Source of the DNA: G963667675 sp965249215
Lineage (GTDB): Bacteria > Chloroflexota > Dehalococcoidia > Lucifugimonadales > UBA3495
DNA: 64,000 nucleotides
Assembly: GCA_965249215.1 (NCBI GenBank)
Contig: CBDFLN010000001.1
Span: 992,001-1,056,000 of the forward strand
Reading direction: 5' to 3'
The notes under the pieces are model-generated. The model saw only the letters and a list, made by a program, of their open reading frames with translations. It made no database searches and had not been told where the DNA came from. Shown piece after piece: positions 32,066-40,992 of this stretch. How positions within the stretch are numbered: the first letter of the stretch is position 1; every line of letters begins with the position of its first letter. A program made the position numbers and the translations under genes.

Positions 32066-33778
32066 CTACTTCCGGCCTCCCGCCGCAAGCCGCTTTTCCA
32101 CTGTGCCCACAATATCGGCCAGCGGTGTCATCTCCGCTTCCGAGTCCGTTCGGCCTTTGGCCTCCACCATCCCGTTTTTGAGATTGCGGGGGCTGACCAC
32201 CAACCGTAGTGGCAGACCCAGCAGGTCGGCGTCGTTGAACTTCACGCCGGCGGCTTGGTCCTGCCGGTCGTCGTACAGGGTTTCCACGCCCCTGTCCCAA
32301 AGCTCCTGGTAAAGCCGGTCCGCCGCCTCCACCACGCCGGTATCGGACATGTTCAGGGCCACCAGGTGCACCTGGTATGGTGCCACCGGAGGCGGAAAAA
32401 CGATGCCCTTTTGGTCATGGTTCTGCTCGATAGCGGCCGCCAGCAAGCGGCCCACCCCAATGCCGTAGCAACCCATGGTGATGGGACGCTGCCGTCCCTC
32501 GCTGTCCAGATACAGGGCGCCCAGCGCTTCGCTGAAAAAGGTTCCCAGCTTGAAAATGTGCCCCACCTCGATGCCCCGGCAGGACTCCAACGCGCCCCCG
32601 CAGTTGGGGCAAAGCTGACCGGGTTGGGCCAGGGCGATATCCTCCAAGATGTCTACTTGAAAGTCTCGGGGATAGTTGGCGCCCGTCAGGTGTGTGTCCG
32701 GCTTGTTGGCCCCCACCACGAAATTGTTGCCCTGGGTGATGGACTTGTCGGCGACTTTGTGTATGCCCGAAAGCCCCACGGCGGAGGCAGAACCGGCGAC
32801 CAGCCCGGCTGCCTGCACCTCGTCGTCGTCGGCCAACCGCAGGTCCTTGGCGTGCAGGACGTTCTTCAGCTTGACCTCGTTGATTTCGAGGTCGCCTCGG
32901 ATAGAGACGAATACTACCTGCCCGTCGGCGGCGTAGAAGACGGCCTTGATGGTCTTCTCCGCCGGGACGCCCAGGAACTGCGCCAGGGCGTCGATTGTCT
33001 TGATCCCTGGCGTAGCCGTCTCTTCTAAAAGCGCCTCCGGCTCCGGCGTGAGCTCCCCGTACACGGCGACGGCCTTTTCGGCGTTGGCGGTGTAACTGCA
33101 GCCGGGGCAGGTGATTACCGTGTCTTCACCGGTGGCCGCCCGCAGCAGGAACTCGTGGGAATCCTTGCCGCCGATGGCCCCGCTGTCCGCCTCGGCCATC
33201 AGCACCGGTAGGTCGCAGCGGCGGTATATGTTGCGGTAGGCTTGGGCCATCGCCTGGTAGCTTTCCTCCAGGCTGTCCTCGTCTGCATTGAAGCTATAGG
33301 CGTCTTTCATATCGAACTCGCGCACCCGCACCAGGCCGGCGCGAGGACGGGGCTCGTCCCTGAACTTGGTCTGGATTTGGTACAGGATGACCGGCAGGTC
33401 CCGGTAGCTCTGCACGTTGGCGCGCACTATGGAGGTAACGACCTCCTCGTGGGTGGGGGCCAGGACCATCGGGCGGCCCCTGCGGTCTTCCAGGGAGAAG
33501 AGGTTCTCACCGAATGCGGCCCTGCGGCCGGTCTGCTCCCACAGTTCCATGGGCTGCAGGGCGGGCATCATCAACTCCTGGCCGCCCGCGGCGTCCATTT
33601 CCTCTCGAATGATGTTCTTTATCTTGCGGAGGGAACGCCAAGCCAGGGGGAGATAGGAGTAGACGCCGGCGGCTACCTGCTGCACGAGGCCCGCCTTCAA
33701 CATCAAGCGGTGGCTGTTGGTCTCCCCCTCCGGAGGATCGGAGCGGAGGGTCTTGGAGACCAGCCGGGTCAACCTCAC
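32066..33778 (-). CDS. proS: Proline-tRNA ligase
   Basis: A 570-aa bacterial-type ProRS. I start at GTG 33778, overlapping the ispG stop (GTGA), because residues from there (VRLTRLVSKTLRSDPPEGET) fit the family; the longer open frame upstream is the ispG region in another frame. Class II motifs: YSYLPLAWRSLRKIKNIIRE, FKDEPRPRAGLVRVREFDMK (written FRDEPRPRAGLVRVREF here) and MGCYGIGVGRLLAAAIEQN. The insertion editing domain (about 230-390) is present (SIRGDLEINEVKLKNVLHAK), and the anticodon-binding domain lies at the C-terminus. Follows ispG. Confidence 0.96.
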   Translation of the reverse strand: MRLTRLVSKTLRSDPPEGETNSHRLMLKAGLVQQVAAGVYSYLPLAWRSLRKIKNIIREEMDAAGGQELMMPALQPMELWEQTGRRAAFGENLFSLEDRRGRPMVLAPTHEEVVTSIVRANVQSYRDLPVILYQIQTKFRDEPRPRAGLVRVREFDMKDAYSFNADEDSLEESYQAMAQAYRNIYRRCDLPVLMAEADSGAIGGKDSHEFLLRAATGEDTVITCPGCSYTANAEKAVAVYGELTPEPEALLEETATPGIKTIDALAQFLGVPAEKTIKAVFYAADGQVVFVSIRGDLEINEVKLKNVLHAKDLRLADDDEVQAAGLVAGSASAVGLSGIHKVADKSITQGNNFVVGANKPDTHLTGANYPRDFQVDILEDIALAQPGQLCPNCGGALESCRGIEVGHIFKLGTFFSEALGALYLDSEGRQRPITMGCYGIGVGRLLAAAIEQNHDQKGIVFPPPVAPYQVHLVALNMSDTGVVEAADRLYQELWDRGVETLYDDRQDQAAGVKFNDADLLGLPLRLVVSPRNLKNGMVEAKGRTDSEAEMTPLADIVGTVEKRLAAGGRK

Positions 33779-34908
33779 GGGGCCGCCGGGGTTTTTTCCA
33801 CTTCTTCCATCAGCGCCGCGAGCATCTGGTCTCCCGGCACCACTCGCACCTTCTCTCCCTTGCGGAAGATCACGGCACGTCCCGCGCCTGCGGCTATGCC
33901 CACGTCGGCGTCCTTGGCCTCTCCGGGGCCGTTGACCTCGCACCCCATCACGGCCACCTTGACCTGCTTGTTGCTGCCCTTGAGCAAGGCGTCCACATCG
34001 TTGGCCAGCTTGACCACATCGACGTCGGCCCGGCCGCAACTGGGACAGGCCACCAGGACAGCCCCTTTCTGCCTCAGGTTGAGGGACTTGAGGATTTCGT
34101 AGCCCGCGGCCACTTCTTCCTTGGAGTCCCCGCTCAGCGACACCCGGATGGTGTCCCCGATTCCCTCGTAGAGCAGCACACCCAGCCCGACGGAGGTGCG
34201 AATTGAGCCGGATTGGACCGTGCCCGCCTCCGTGATGCCCAGGTGCATGGGATATGGGACCAGTTGGGCCAGGGTCCGGTATGCCTCCACGGTGGTGGGT
34301 ACGTCGAAGGCCTTCATCGAAATCTTGATGTCGTCGAAGTCCTGCTCTTCCAGGAGGCTGACTTCCCACAGGGCGGTGGCCACCATGTGGTCTATGATGC
34401 TGTATTCCCCTTCCTTCACCTCTCCGGCTTTGGGAAGCCTGTTGACCAGGTCCATGTGCCTGGAAAAGCCCCTGGTGCGGCCAATGCCCCCCACGGGAGG
34501 CAGGCTGCCGAAGTTGACCCCAATGCGAATGGGTATGCCCCGCTCTTTTGCCGCCCGCACCACCGTCCGCACCTGCTCTTCGTCCCGCAGGTTGCCCGGG
34601 TTGAGCCGCAGGCAGTCCACGCCGCCCTTAACGCATTCCAGGGCCAACTGGTAGTGAAAGTGGATGTCGGCGATCAAGGGGATGTTGATCCGCTTCTTGA
34701 TTTCGCCCATGGCCTGCGCGGCTTCCATGTCCGGCACCGCGCTGCGGATGACGTCGCAGCCGGCCTCTTCCAGCTCCAGTATCTGCCGGACGGTGGCGTC
34801 GACGTCGCGCGTGTCGGTCTTGGTCATGGACTGCACCGCAACGTCGGCGCCGCCGCCTATCTTCAATCCGCCCAGGTAGACCGGTTTTGTTGGCCGCCGT
34901 CTATTCAT
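33775..34908 (-). CDS. ispG: 4-hydroxy-3-methylbut-2-enyl diphosphate synthase
   Basis: A 377-aa [4Fe-4S] enzyme of the MEP isoprenoid pathway. The N-terminal TIM barrel starts RRRPTKPVYLGGLKIGGGAD and includes VQSMTKTDTRDVDATV and PLIADIHFHYQLALE; the C-terminal cluster domain has cysteines in CPSCGRADVDVV and GCEVNGPGEAKDADVGIAAG. In related genomes it commonly follows rseP; here a + strand insertion of two genes separates them. Confidence 0.97.
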   Translation of the reverse strand: MNRRRPTKPVYLGGLKIGGGADVAVQSMTKTDTRDVDATVRQILELEEAGCDVIRSAVPDMEAAQAMGEIKKRINIPLIADIHFHYQLALECVKGGVDCLRLNPGNLRDEEQVRTVVRAAKERGIPIRIGVNFGSLPPVGGIGRTRGFSRHMDLVNRLPKAGEVKEGEYSIIDHMVATALWEVSLLEEQDFDDIKISMKAFDVPTTVEAYRTLAQLVPYPMHLGITEAGTVQSGSIRTSVGLGVLLYEGIGDTIRVSLSGDSKEEVAAGYEILKSLNLRQKGAVLVACPSCGRADVDVVKLANDVDALLKGSNKQVKVAVMGCEVNGPGEAKDADVGIAAGAGRAVIFRKGEKVRVVPGDQMLAALMEEVEKTPAAP

Positions 34909-35340
34909 TGACTAGCCTCGTTTCCGGAATCAGCTTGGCGCTTATGTTACAGAAATTTGGGTACCGGCGCTAGGGGCGGCCAACCTCGCCTGCAGCGATT
35001 GTGAGGCCTCACGCGTGCGGGACCGCGGCTTGCGCCCTCGCCGGGGGCGGGCGTAGAATTGGCGGCGCCAACGGGGCCGCTCACGGCGGCCGTATCCACA
35101 ACTCGTCAGCCGCCGCTGGGCAAGGGGCGCTCCGTTCGATTTTTGGGGTTGTCACCCCTGAGCCTAGCTATGCCGGACACTATAACCAAACGGAACCGTG
35201 AGAAGTTGCGGAGAAGAGAAACAGGCCGCGAGGCGGCTGAGAGGGTTGGAGCGCATGGCGCGACGGGATGAGCAAGCTCAGGGAGTCGCATAGGAAAGTC
35301 TATGGCTGCAAGCCCAAATCAGAATAGCTAGGAAGTAGGC
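34909..35340. other. Noncoding stretch with palindromes upstream of the DUF262 gene
   Basis: Holds no recognisable gene. It contains a perfect 12-bp palindrome gtgaggcctcac (35001-35012), ttggcggcgccaa (35059-35071), a small ggggt/acccc hairpin (35145-35158) and caaacggaaccg (35187-35198), which recurs exactly at 37445-37456 on the other side of the DUF262 gene. Confidence 0.6.
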
Positions 35341-37320
35341 ATGTTTAAGACCAACCCGGTGTCGCTAAAAAACCTGCTGGATAGTGTCGATAGCGGAAAA
35401 CTCCAGTTGCCCGACTTCCAACGGCCTTGGGTGTGGGACGATGACCGCATCCGCGGACTGCTTGCAAGCATCTCAAGGGGATTCCCGGTCGGTGCGATCA
35501 TGACCTTGGAAGCCGGAGGAGAGATTCGCCTCAAGACCAAGATGGTCGAGGGTGCCGAGGAAAAGCCGGAAGTCCAGCCTGAGGCGTTTCTATTGGATGG
35601 TCAGCAGCGCCTAACCTCGCTTTATCAGTCTCTTCGCCACGAGGATGCGGTCTGCACCCATGACAATCGAGGAAAAAGAATTAGGCGCTGGTACTACATC
35701 GACATGTTAGCTGCAATGGACCCGTCGGTCGACCGGGAAGACGCCATAGTCAGTATGCCCGAGAGCAAGCAGGAGACCAGGGATTTTGGAAGGGAGGTCA
35801 TCCAGGATCTGTCGAGCCGGGAGAGGGAATACGAACAGCACATGATACCCACGGAGAGGCTACTGGACGCCAAACTGGATTGGCTATTTGGGTACATCGG
35901 CCATTGGAAGGATCGAGATAATGAACACCCAGCAGGCGGAGGCTTCGCATTCTTTGAGAAGTTTAGCCAGGCGGTAGGAAGCGCGTTCACAGAATATAGC
36001 CTGCCGGTGATCAGTCTGGACAAAGACACGCCCAAAGAGGCGGTCTGCACGGTCTTTCAGAAGGTGAATACTGGCGGAGTGCCGCTCTCAACGTTCGAGC
36101 TGGTTACGGCGTCCTTCGCCGCCCAGGATCACGACTTTGCCCTCAGAGACGACTGGGACAAGCGGAAGAGGCGGTTGCACAGTGCCTTTGGCTCCCTGCA
36201 GGGCGTAGGAGGGGACCAATTCCTGCAGGCTGTGACGTTACTGACTACTCAGAAGCGGCGCAGAAGGGCAATTGCAGAGGGAATTTCGCAGAACCTAGCA
36301 GCACCACCTATAAACTGCCGGAAGAACGATATTCTAGGCCTGGATGTCTCTGACTATCACGAGTGGGCCAATCACGTAGAGAACGGCTTCATTGAGGCTG
36401 CCAAGTTCCTTCACAGCCAGTTCATATTCAACAGATACGACGTGCCTTACTCCGCACAGCTTGTCCCGCTGGCATGTCTGTACGTGGAGTTGGGGCATCA
36501 CCTGAAACCGGCCATGTCGAAAGGGAAGTTGGAGCGATGGTTCTGGTCTGGAATATTCAGCGAGAAATATGGGGGAGGGGTAGAGACACAGTACGCCTTA
36601 GACCTGACCCAGGTGGCTGCATGGGTGCGAGGTGACAGCGAGCCCGTGTTATTACGCGAAGCGGACTTCAATCCCGACCGCCTGCTGTCACTCCGAACTC
36701 GAAACAGCGCTGCCTACAAGGGTCTATACGCGCTACAGATGAAGAGCGGTGCGGCGGACTGGCGAACCGCTAACCCATTGTCATCGGACACCTGGTATGG
36801 GGAAAACATCGATATTCATCATATATTCCCGGTTGCGTGGTGCGAGAAGGAGTCAGAGTCAAAGCCAAAGATACCCCGCTGGCTGTACGACTCAATAATA
36901 AACAAAACGCCCATCGATGCGGAGACTAATCGAATAATCGGCGGAAGTGCACCATCGATTTACCTGCCCAGATTGCGCCGGTCGATTACCGAGGAGCAGC
37001 TATTCAAGGCCTTACAGGCTCATTGGCTTGAACCTAAGTTGATGCTTGCCGACCAGTTTGCTGATTGCTTTGTAAAGCGAGGAGAAGCGATGCTGGAACT
37101 GATTGGGAAGGCGATGGGGAAGCAGGTTCGTAGTGGCAGAGAGACGTTCTTGAATGCTCTGGCCTCCGCTGGGCTAGAGCTCGAGTTCCTTGCGCCAACT
37201 GTCGGCGCCGACCCAGAGGCAATCGCCTGGTCGGCCTTTGATGACTACGATGACACAGAGGACGAGCACGACGCGGTGGGCGATTGGGTACTCCAAGAAG
37301 AATCAGTTGCTGCAGACTAA
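35341..37320 (+). CDS. DUF262/HNH protein, GmrSD-like putative anti-phage nuclease
   Basis: A 659-aa protein. The N-terminal DUF262 domain has LQLPDFQRPWVW (residues 22-32) and the nucleotide-binding motif DGQQRLTSL (86-94), which in the family couples NTP hydrolysis to cleavage. The C-terminal part has NIDIHHIFPVAWC (about 490-502), an HNH-type DUF1524-like nuclease motif, followed by INKTPIDAETNRIIGGSAPS. Family members include the type IV enzyme GmrSD and other phage-defence proteins that attack modified DNA. AGGAAG lies close to the ATG. Base composition is lower in GC than the neighbours. It stands alone, with no methylase. Confidence 0.9.
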   Translation: MFKTNPVSLKNLLDSVDSGKLQLPDFQRPWVWDDDRIRGLLASISRGFPVGAIMTLEAGGEIRLKTKMVEGAEEKPEVQPEAFLLDGQQRLTSLYQSLRHEDAVCTHDNRGKRIRRWYYIDMLAAMDPSVDREDAIVSMPESKQETRDFGREVIQDLSSREREYEQHMIPTERLLDAKLDWLFGYIGHWKDRDNEHPAGGGFAFFEKFSQAVGSAFTEYSLPVISLDKDTPKEAVCTVFQKVNTGGVPLSTFELVTASFAAQDHDFALRDDWDKRKRRLHSAFGSLQGVGGDQFLQAVTLLTTQKRRRRAIAEGISQNLAAPPINCRKNDILGLDVSDYHEWANHVENGFIEAAKFLHSQFIFNRYDVPYSAQLVPLACLYVELGHHLKPAMSKGKLERWFWSGIFSEKYGGGVETQYALDLTQVAAWVRGDSEPVLLREADFNPDRLLSLRTRNSAAYKGLYALQMKSGAADWRTANPLSSDTWYGENIDIHHIFPVAWCEKESESKPKIPRWLYDSIINKTPIDAETNRIIGGSAPSIYLPRLRRSITEEQLFKALQAHWLEPKLMLADQFADCFVKRGEAMLELIGKAMGKQVRSGRETFLNALASAGLELEFLAPTVGADPEAIAWSAFDDYDDTEDEHDAVGDWVLQEESVAAD

Positions 37321-37470
37321 AGCGTTCGCTGAGGCCTCGACCTAGCTGGCTCCATCTTGGACTTGGAGGGAACCGATGTTCAGAAGCTCCCGTTTACTTA
37401 CAGTGGCCGTCACATCTAGGCCTAGGCGTAGCGAACCCAAAAAGCAAACGGAACCGCAAGGGATGTAATT

Positions 37471-38232
37471 GTGAGATTCAGGGACAAGGTAGCGGTCGTC
37501 ACCGGGTCTGCCCGAGGAATAGGCAAGGCTACGGCCAAGCTGCTGGCCGGTGAGGGCGCCCACTTGGTGGCCGTGGACATAAATGAGCCAGGCCTGGCCG
37601 CGGTCGCCGAGGAGATAGAGGCTGCCGGGGGTAAGGTAAGCGCCATGCAGGTCGACGTGCTGGATACTGAGCAGGTAGAGGGGATGTTCGACTCTGTAGT
37701 CTCCGGTTTCGGCCGAGTTGACATCCTGGTGAACGCTGTGGGCGGCAGCTCTATCATCGCCAACGGGGAAGCCCGGGTCGACGAACTGACCCCGGAGGAA
37801 TGGGACACCGTCGTCCGGTTCAACCTCAGGGGCACGTTCTTGTGCACCAGGGCCGCCGTACAGCGGATGAAGCAGCAAGGGGGCGGTAAGATCGTCAACC
37901 TGTCTTCCAGGGCCGCACGGGGCGTCAGCGACTCCAGCAGCGCCTACGCTGCGGCCAAGGGCGGTATCACGGCCTTCACCAAGAAGGTTGCTACGGAAGT
38001 TGGGCCCTACGGGATAACCTGCAACGCCGTCGCCCCCGCGTTGACCCTAAGCGACCGCATAGCGGAGCTATGGGAGCAAAAGTCTGAAGAGCACAAGCAG
38101 CGGACCATCCAGAGCATCCCCCTGAGGCGTCCCGCCCAGCCCGAGGACCAAGCCAGAGTCATCGCCTTCCTGGCGTCTGAGGACGCCGACTACGTCACCG
38201 GCGTGACCATCGACACCGCCGGCGGCCGGTAA
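37471..38232 (+). CDS. Short-chain dehydrogenase/reductase
   Basis: A 253-aa classical SDR starting GTG: cofactor motif VAVVTGSARGIGKATAKLLA (TGxxxGIG), acidic VAVDINEPG suggesting NAD(H) preference, NAVGG for the NNAG-type strand, a catalytic Ser region NLSSRAARGVSDSSSAYAAA with YxxxK at YAAAKGGI, and the C-terminal VTIDTAGGR. It resembles 3-oxoacyl-ACP reductase/glucose-dehydrogenase-like members; substrate unknown. It converges with rseP and, with the DUF262 gene, interrupts the core operon. Confidence 0.93.
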   Translation: MRFRDKVAVVTGSARGIGKATAKLLAGEGAHLVAVDINEPGLAAVAEEIEAAGGKVSAMQVDVLDTEQVEGMFDSVVSGFGRVDILVNAVGGSSIIANGEARVDELTPEEWDTVVRFNLRGTFLCTRAAVQRMKQQGGGKIVNLSSRAARGVSDSSSAYAAAKGGITAFTKKVATEVGPYGITCNAVAPALTLSDRIAELWEQKSEEHKQRTIQSIPLRRPAQPEDQARVIAFLASEDADYVTGVTIDTAGGR

Positions 38233-38256
38233 CAAGGCCCGCCGCCCGGCAACCCG

Positions 38257-39867
38257 TTACCCGCCCAGCAGGCTGCCGCCCTGGATCAGCCGGTTGATGT
38301 CGCCGGCGCTGATTACGACGATGGCGCTGACCAGCAGTACAAGCCCGATCAGGTGTACCAGGCCTTCTTTTTCCGCCGGCACCCGCTTGCCGCGGCGCAG
38401 CCACTCCAGCACCACGAACACCAGCCTGCCGCCGTCCAGCATGGGAATGGGCAAGAGATTCAGCACCGCCAGGTTGATGCTCAGCAGCACGGCGATGGTC
38501 AGCCAGCCGATGAAGCCACCGTCGCGGGTGACCTCTCCGGTTACCTGCGCGATGCCGATGGGGCCGGACAGCTCGGGGGCTGACCCCTGGGACAAGGCGC
38601 CGAATATTCCCTGCTTCATCAGGACCAGCGATTCCCAGGTGCTGACAAACCCTTGCGGGATGGCGTCCCAGACGGGCTGGGAGCGGCTTTCCACCCTGGG
38701 GTCGGCCACGACTGTGTAGACGCCTGTGTACCAAGTCGGCGGCCCGGCCCGCTCGAACCGGGGGATAACCTGGACCGGCAGTTCCTGCCCGTGCCTGGCT
38801 ACCAGCCATTCCATCATCGAATCTTCGCCGGCCTGGATGGCCGACGTCAGGTCTTCAGCTCGGTTTACGACCCGGCCACCGGCTTGCAGCACCACGTCGC
38901 CCGGTTGCAGCCCGGCGGCGCCCGCCGGCGAGTCCCTGGCAACCCTCTGCAGCACGATCTGTCCCTGCTCCTCGCCGATTCCAACCCCCACGACCCACCT
39001 TCCGGGGGGCCGCGCAAACCGGGGCTCTACCGGTACAACTTGCTGTGCTCCCTCCCGCTCGATCAACCAGGCCATTTCGGAGCCGCCGTTCAGGAATACC
39101 GAGCGCTGCAGGTCGAACCGGTTCTCGATGGGCTTACCGTCGGCCTCCAAGACAACGTCTCCCGGTTGCAGCCCCGCGGCCGCGGCGGCAGATTCGGGGT
39201 CGACTTGGGCGACCACCACCCTGCCGACGGTCACGTCCTGGGGGACCATGAACAATACGGCGAATATTACTATGGGCAGGATGGCGTTCATCAGCGAGCC
39301 TGAGACCAGCACTATGAAGCGGGTGCCCGGTCCCTTGCCCGCCAGGCTCCGGGGCACCGTGGGGTCGTTCTCCCCGGCCAGCCGGACAAACCCTCCAAGG
39401 GGCAGCCAGTTCACCGAGTAGAGCATGTCCGCCAGGACCAGCGAGCCCCCGCCCGCTTCCACTGCCTTGACCCTTCCTTCGTGCTTGAGCAGCCCGCCGG
39501 GGATGGCAAGCTCCCTCTGCCCGTCCTCGGCGGAGTCCGCGGCGCCCGGGTCGCGGCCGGGTCCCGCTCCCTCGATGATCCTGGCGACCAGGTTGCCGGA
39601 GGCGTCCTCCCCCGAATAGACCGTCACAATCTGGCCGGGCGTCAGGCCGCCCGGCCCTTCGACGTTGACGAATTGAGTGAAGGAGTCCATGGCGACCGTA
39701 GTGTTGCCGGTGTAGAAGCCAAAGGCCCGGGGTGGAAAGCCCACCCCAAACTCCAGAGCCTTGACGCCCAGGGCCTTGGCGGTGGCGTAGTGGCCGAACT
39801 CGTGGACTGCCACCAGCACCAGCAGCATAGGGAGCAGGGCGCCGACGGCGATTAGGACGGCTTCCAT
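38257..39867 (-). CDS. rseP: RIP metalloprotease RseP (site-2 protease)
   Basis: A 536-aa intramembrane zinc protease. The first TM carries the catalytic motif in VAVHEFGHYATAKALGVK (HExxH); the last TM carries LLPIPMLDGG with the third ligand Asp. Two PDZ domains lie between (about 225-300, PESAAAAAGLQPGDVVLEAD; about 315-390, DSPAGAAGLQPGDVVLQAGG), and SVNWLPLGGFVRLAGEND gives the usual LGG(F/Y)V motif. An additional ~70-residue acidic insert (YSGEDASGNLVARIIEGAGP) precedes that motif and makes the protein longer than usual. Cleaves membrane-bound anti-sigma factors or signal-peptide remnants in this family. Confidence 0.95.
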   Translation of the reverse strand: MEAVLIAVGALLPMLLVLVAVHEFGHYATAKALGVKALEFGVGFPPRAFGFYTGNTTVAMDSFTQFVNVEGPGGLTPGQIVTVYSGEDASGNLVARIIEGAGPGRDPGAADSAEDGQRELAIPGGLLKHEGRVKAVEAGGGSLVLADMLYSVNWLPLGGFVRLAGENDPTVPRSLAGKGPGTRFIVLVSGSLMNAILPIVIFAVLFMVPQDVTVGRVVVAQVDPESAAAAAGLQPGDVVLEADGKPIENRFDLQRSVFLNGGSEMAWLIEREGAQQVVPVEPRFARPPGRWVVGVGIGEEQGQIVLQRVARDSPAGAAGLQPGDVVLQAGGRVVNRAEDLTSAIQAGEDSMMEWLVARHGQELPVQVIPRFERAGPPTWYTGVYTVVADPRVESRSQPVWDAIPQGFVSTWESLVLMKQGIFGALSQGSAPELSGPIGIAQVTGEVTRDGGFIGWLTIAVLLSINLAVLNLLPIPMLDGGRLVFVVLEWLRRGKRVPAEKEGLVHLIGLVLLVSAIVVISAGDINRLIQGGSLLGG

Positions 39868-39873
39868 GGAGTC

Positions 39874-40992
39874 TCAGGCCTGGGTAAGTTCGCCGGCCCG
39901 GGCCAACGCCCACCGGTTGGCTTCCAGCACCTCTTCCGCGTTCCGGCCCGGCAGCGGCTCGTGGTCGGACAAGACCCGGTCCACCACCCGGTAGATGTCG
40001 GTGAACCCTATCCTGCGCTGCAGGAAAGCCTCCACCGCCACCTCGTCGGCGGCGCTGAGCACCGTGGCGTACGTCCCCCCCTGCCGGGCTGCGTTCACCG
40101 CCAGGTCAAAGCAGGGGTATCGCTCCGGCTCCATGGGTTGGAAGGTCAACGAGTGGCCGATGCCGGTATCCAGCTTGGGAATCATGTCATTGGGGAAGCG
40201 CTGGGGGTAGAACAGGGAATATTGTATGGGCAGGCGCATGTCGGGAGGGCCAAGCTGGGCCTTCACCGAGCCGTCCTCGAACTCCACCATGGAGTGGATG
40301 GTGCTCTGGGGGTGAATCACTACTTCTATCCTTTCCCAGGGCACCTGGAACAGCCAGTGGGACTCAATGACCTCGAAAGCCTTGTTCATAAGGGTCGCCG
40401 AGTCAATTGTAATCTTCTGGCCCATTGACCAGGTTGGATGCTTCAGGGCCTGCTCCGGTGTCACCCCCTCCAGTTCTTCTAAAGGGCTGGTGCGGAAGGG
40501 GCCGCCGGAGCCGGTTATCATGAGGCGGCTTATCGGGTTGTCCTCACCCCGCAAGCATTGCCAGATGGCGCTTGGTTCACTGTCCACAGGCAGCACTGCC
40601 CCGCCGTACCGCGCTTCGAATTCCTTGATTAGCTCGCCGGCCATCACTATGGGCTCTTTGTTGGACAGCGCGACCAGCTTGCCGTGCTTGAGGGCGTTGA
40701 GCGTTGGGGTCAGGCCCACGTTGCCCATGGTGGCCACCATCACGGTGTCCACCTCGTCCAGGCACACCATGTCCTCCATTGGGGTGAAGGACAGGCCGTC
40801 GGGCCACCGTGCCGGGGGGTTCAGGCACCACACGTGCTCGGGGTGGAACTCGTCGATTTGCTGTTGCAGCAATTGCAGGTTTGTCCCCGCGGCCAGGCCG
40901 ACGACGTCGAACCGGTCCGGGAAGGCCCTCACTACGTCCAGGGTCTGACGGCCTATGGACCCCGTCGACCCCAGGATGACTAGCTTTTTCAT
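39874..40992 (-). CDS. dxr: 1-deoxy-D-xylulose 5-phosphate reductoisomerase
   Basis: A 372-aa NADPH enzyme of the MEP pathway. The nucleotide motif is KKLVILGSTGSIGRQTLDVV. ALSNKEPIVMAGELIKEFEA has the conserved NKE; DSEPSAIWQCL gives the metal-binding DSEHxAi-type region (Pro for His here), and PTWSMGQKITIDSATLMNK the flexible loop. The ATG overlaps the cdsA stop by four bases. Located between cdsA and rseP. Confidence 0.96.
   Translation of the reverse strand: MKKLVILGSTGSIGRQTLDVVRAFPDRFDVVGLAAGTNLQLLQQQIDEFHPEHVWCLNPPARWPDGLSFTPMEDMVCLDEVDTVMVATMGNVGLTPTLNALKHGKLVALSNKEPIVMAGELIKEFEARYGGAVLPVDSEPSAIWQCLRGEDNPISRLMITGSGGPFRTSPLEELEGVTPEQALKHPTWSMGQKITIDSATLMNKAFEVIESHWLFQVPWERIEVVIHPQSTIHSMVEFEDGSVKAQLGPPDMRLPIQYSLFYPQRFPNDMIPKLDTGIGHSLTFQPMEPERYPCFDLAVNAARQGGTYATVLSAADEVAVEAFLQRRIGFTDIYRVVDRVLSDHEPLPGRNAEEVLEANRWALARAGELTQA

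Noticed and set aside
33779..34369. Upstream extension of proS to 34369
   Set aside because: This part reads ispG DNA in another frame and gives Gly/Arg-rich sequence without homology; the family start fits the GTG at 33778.
35145..35158. Rho-independent terminator after ispG promoter region
   Set aside because: The ggggt/acccc hairpin has no T-run on the 3' side of either strand.
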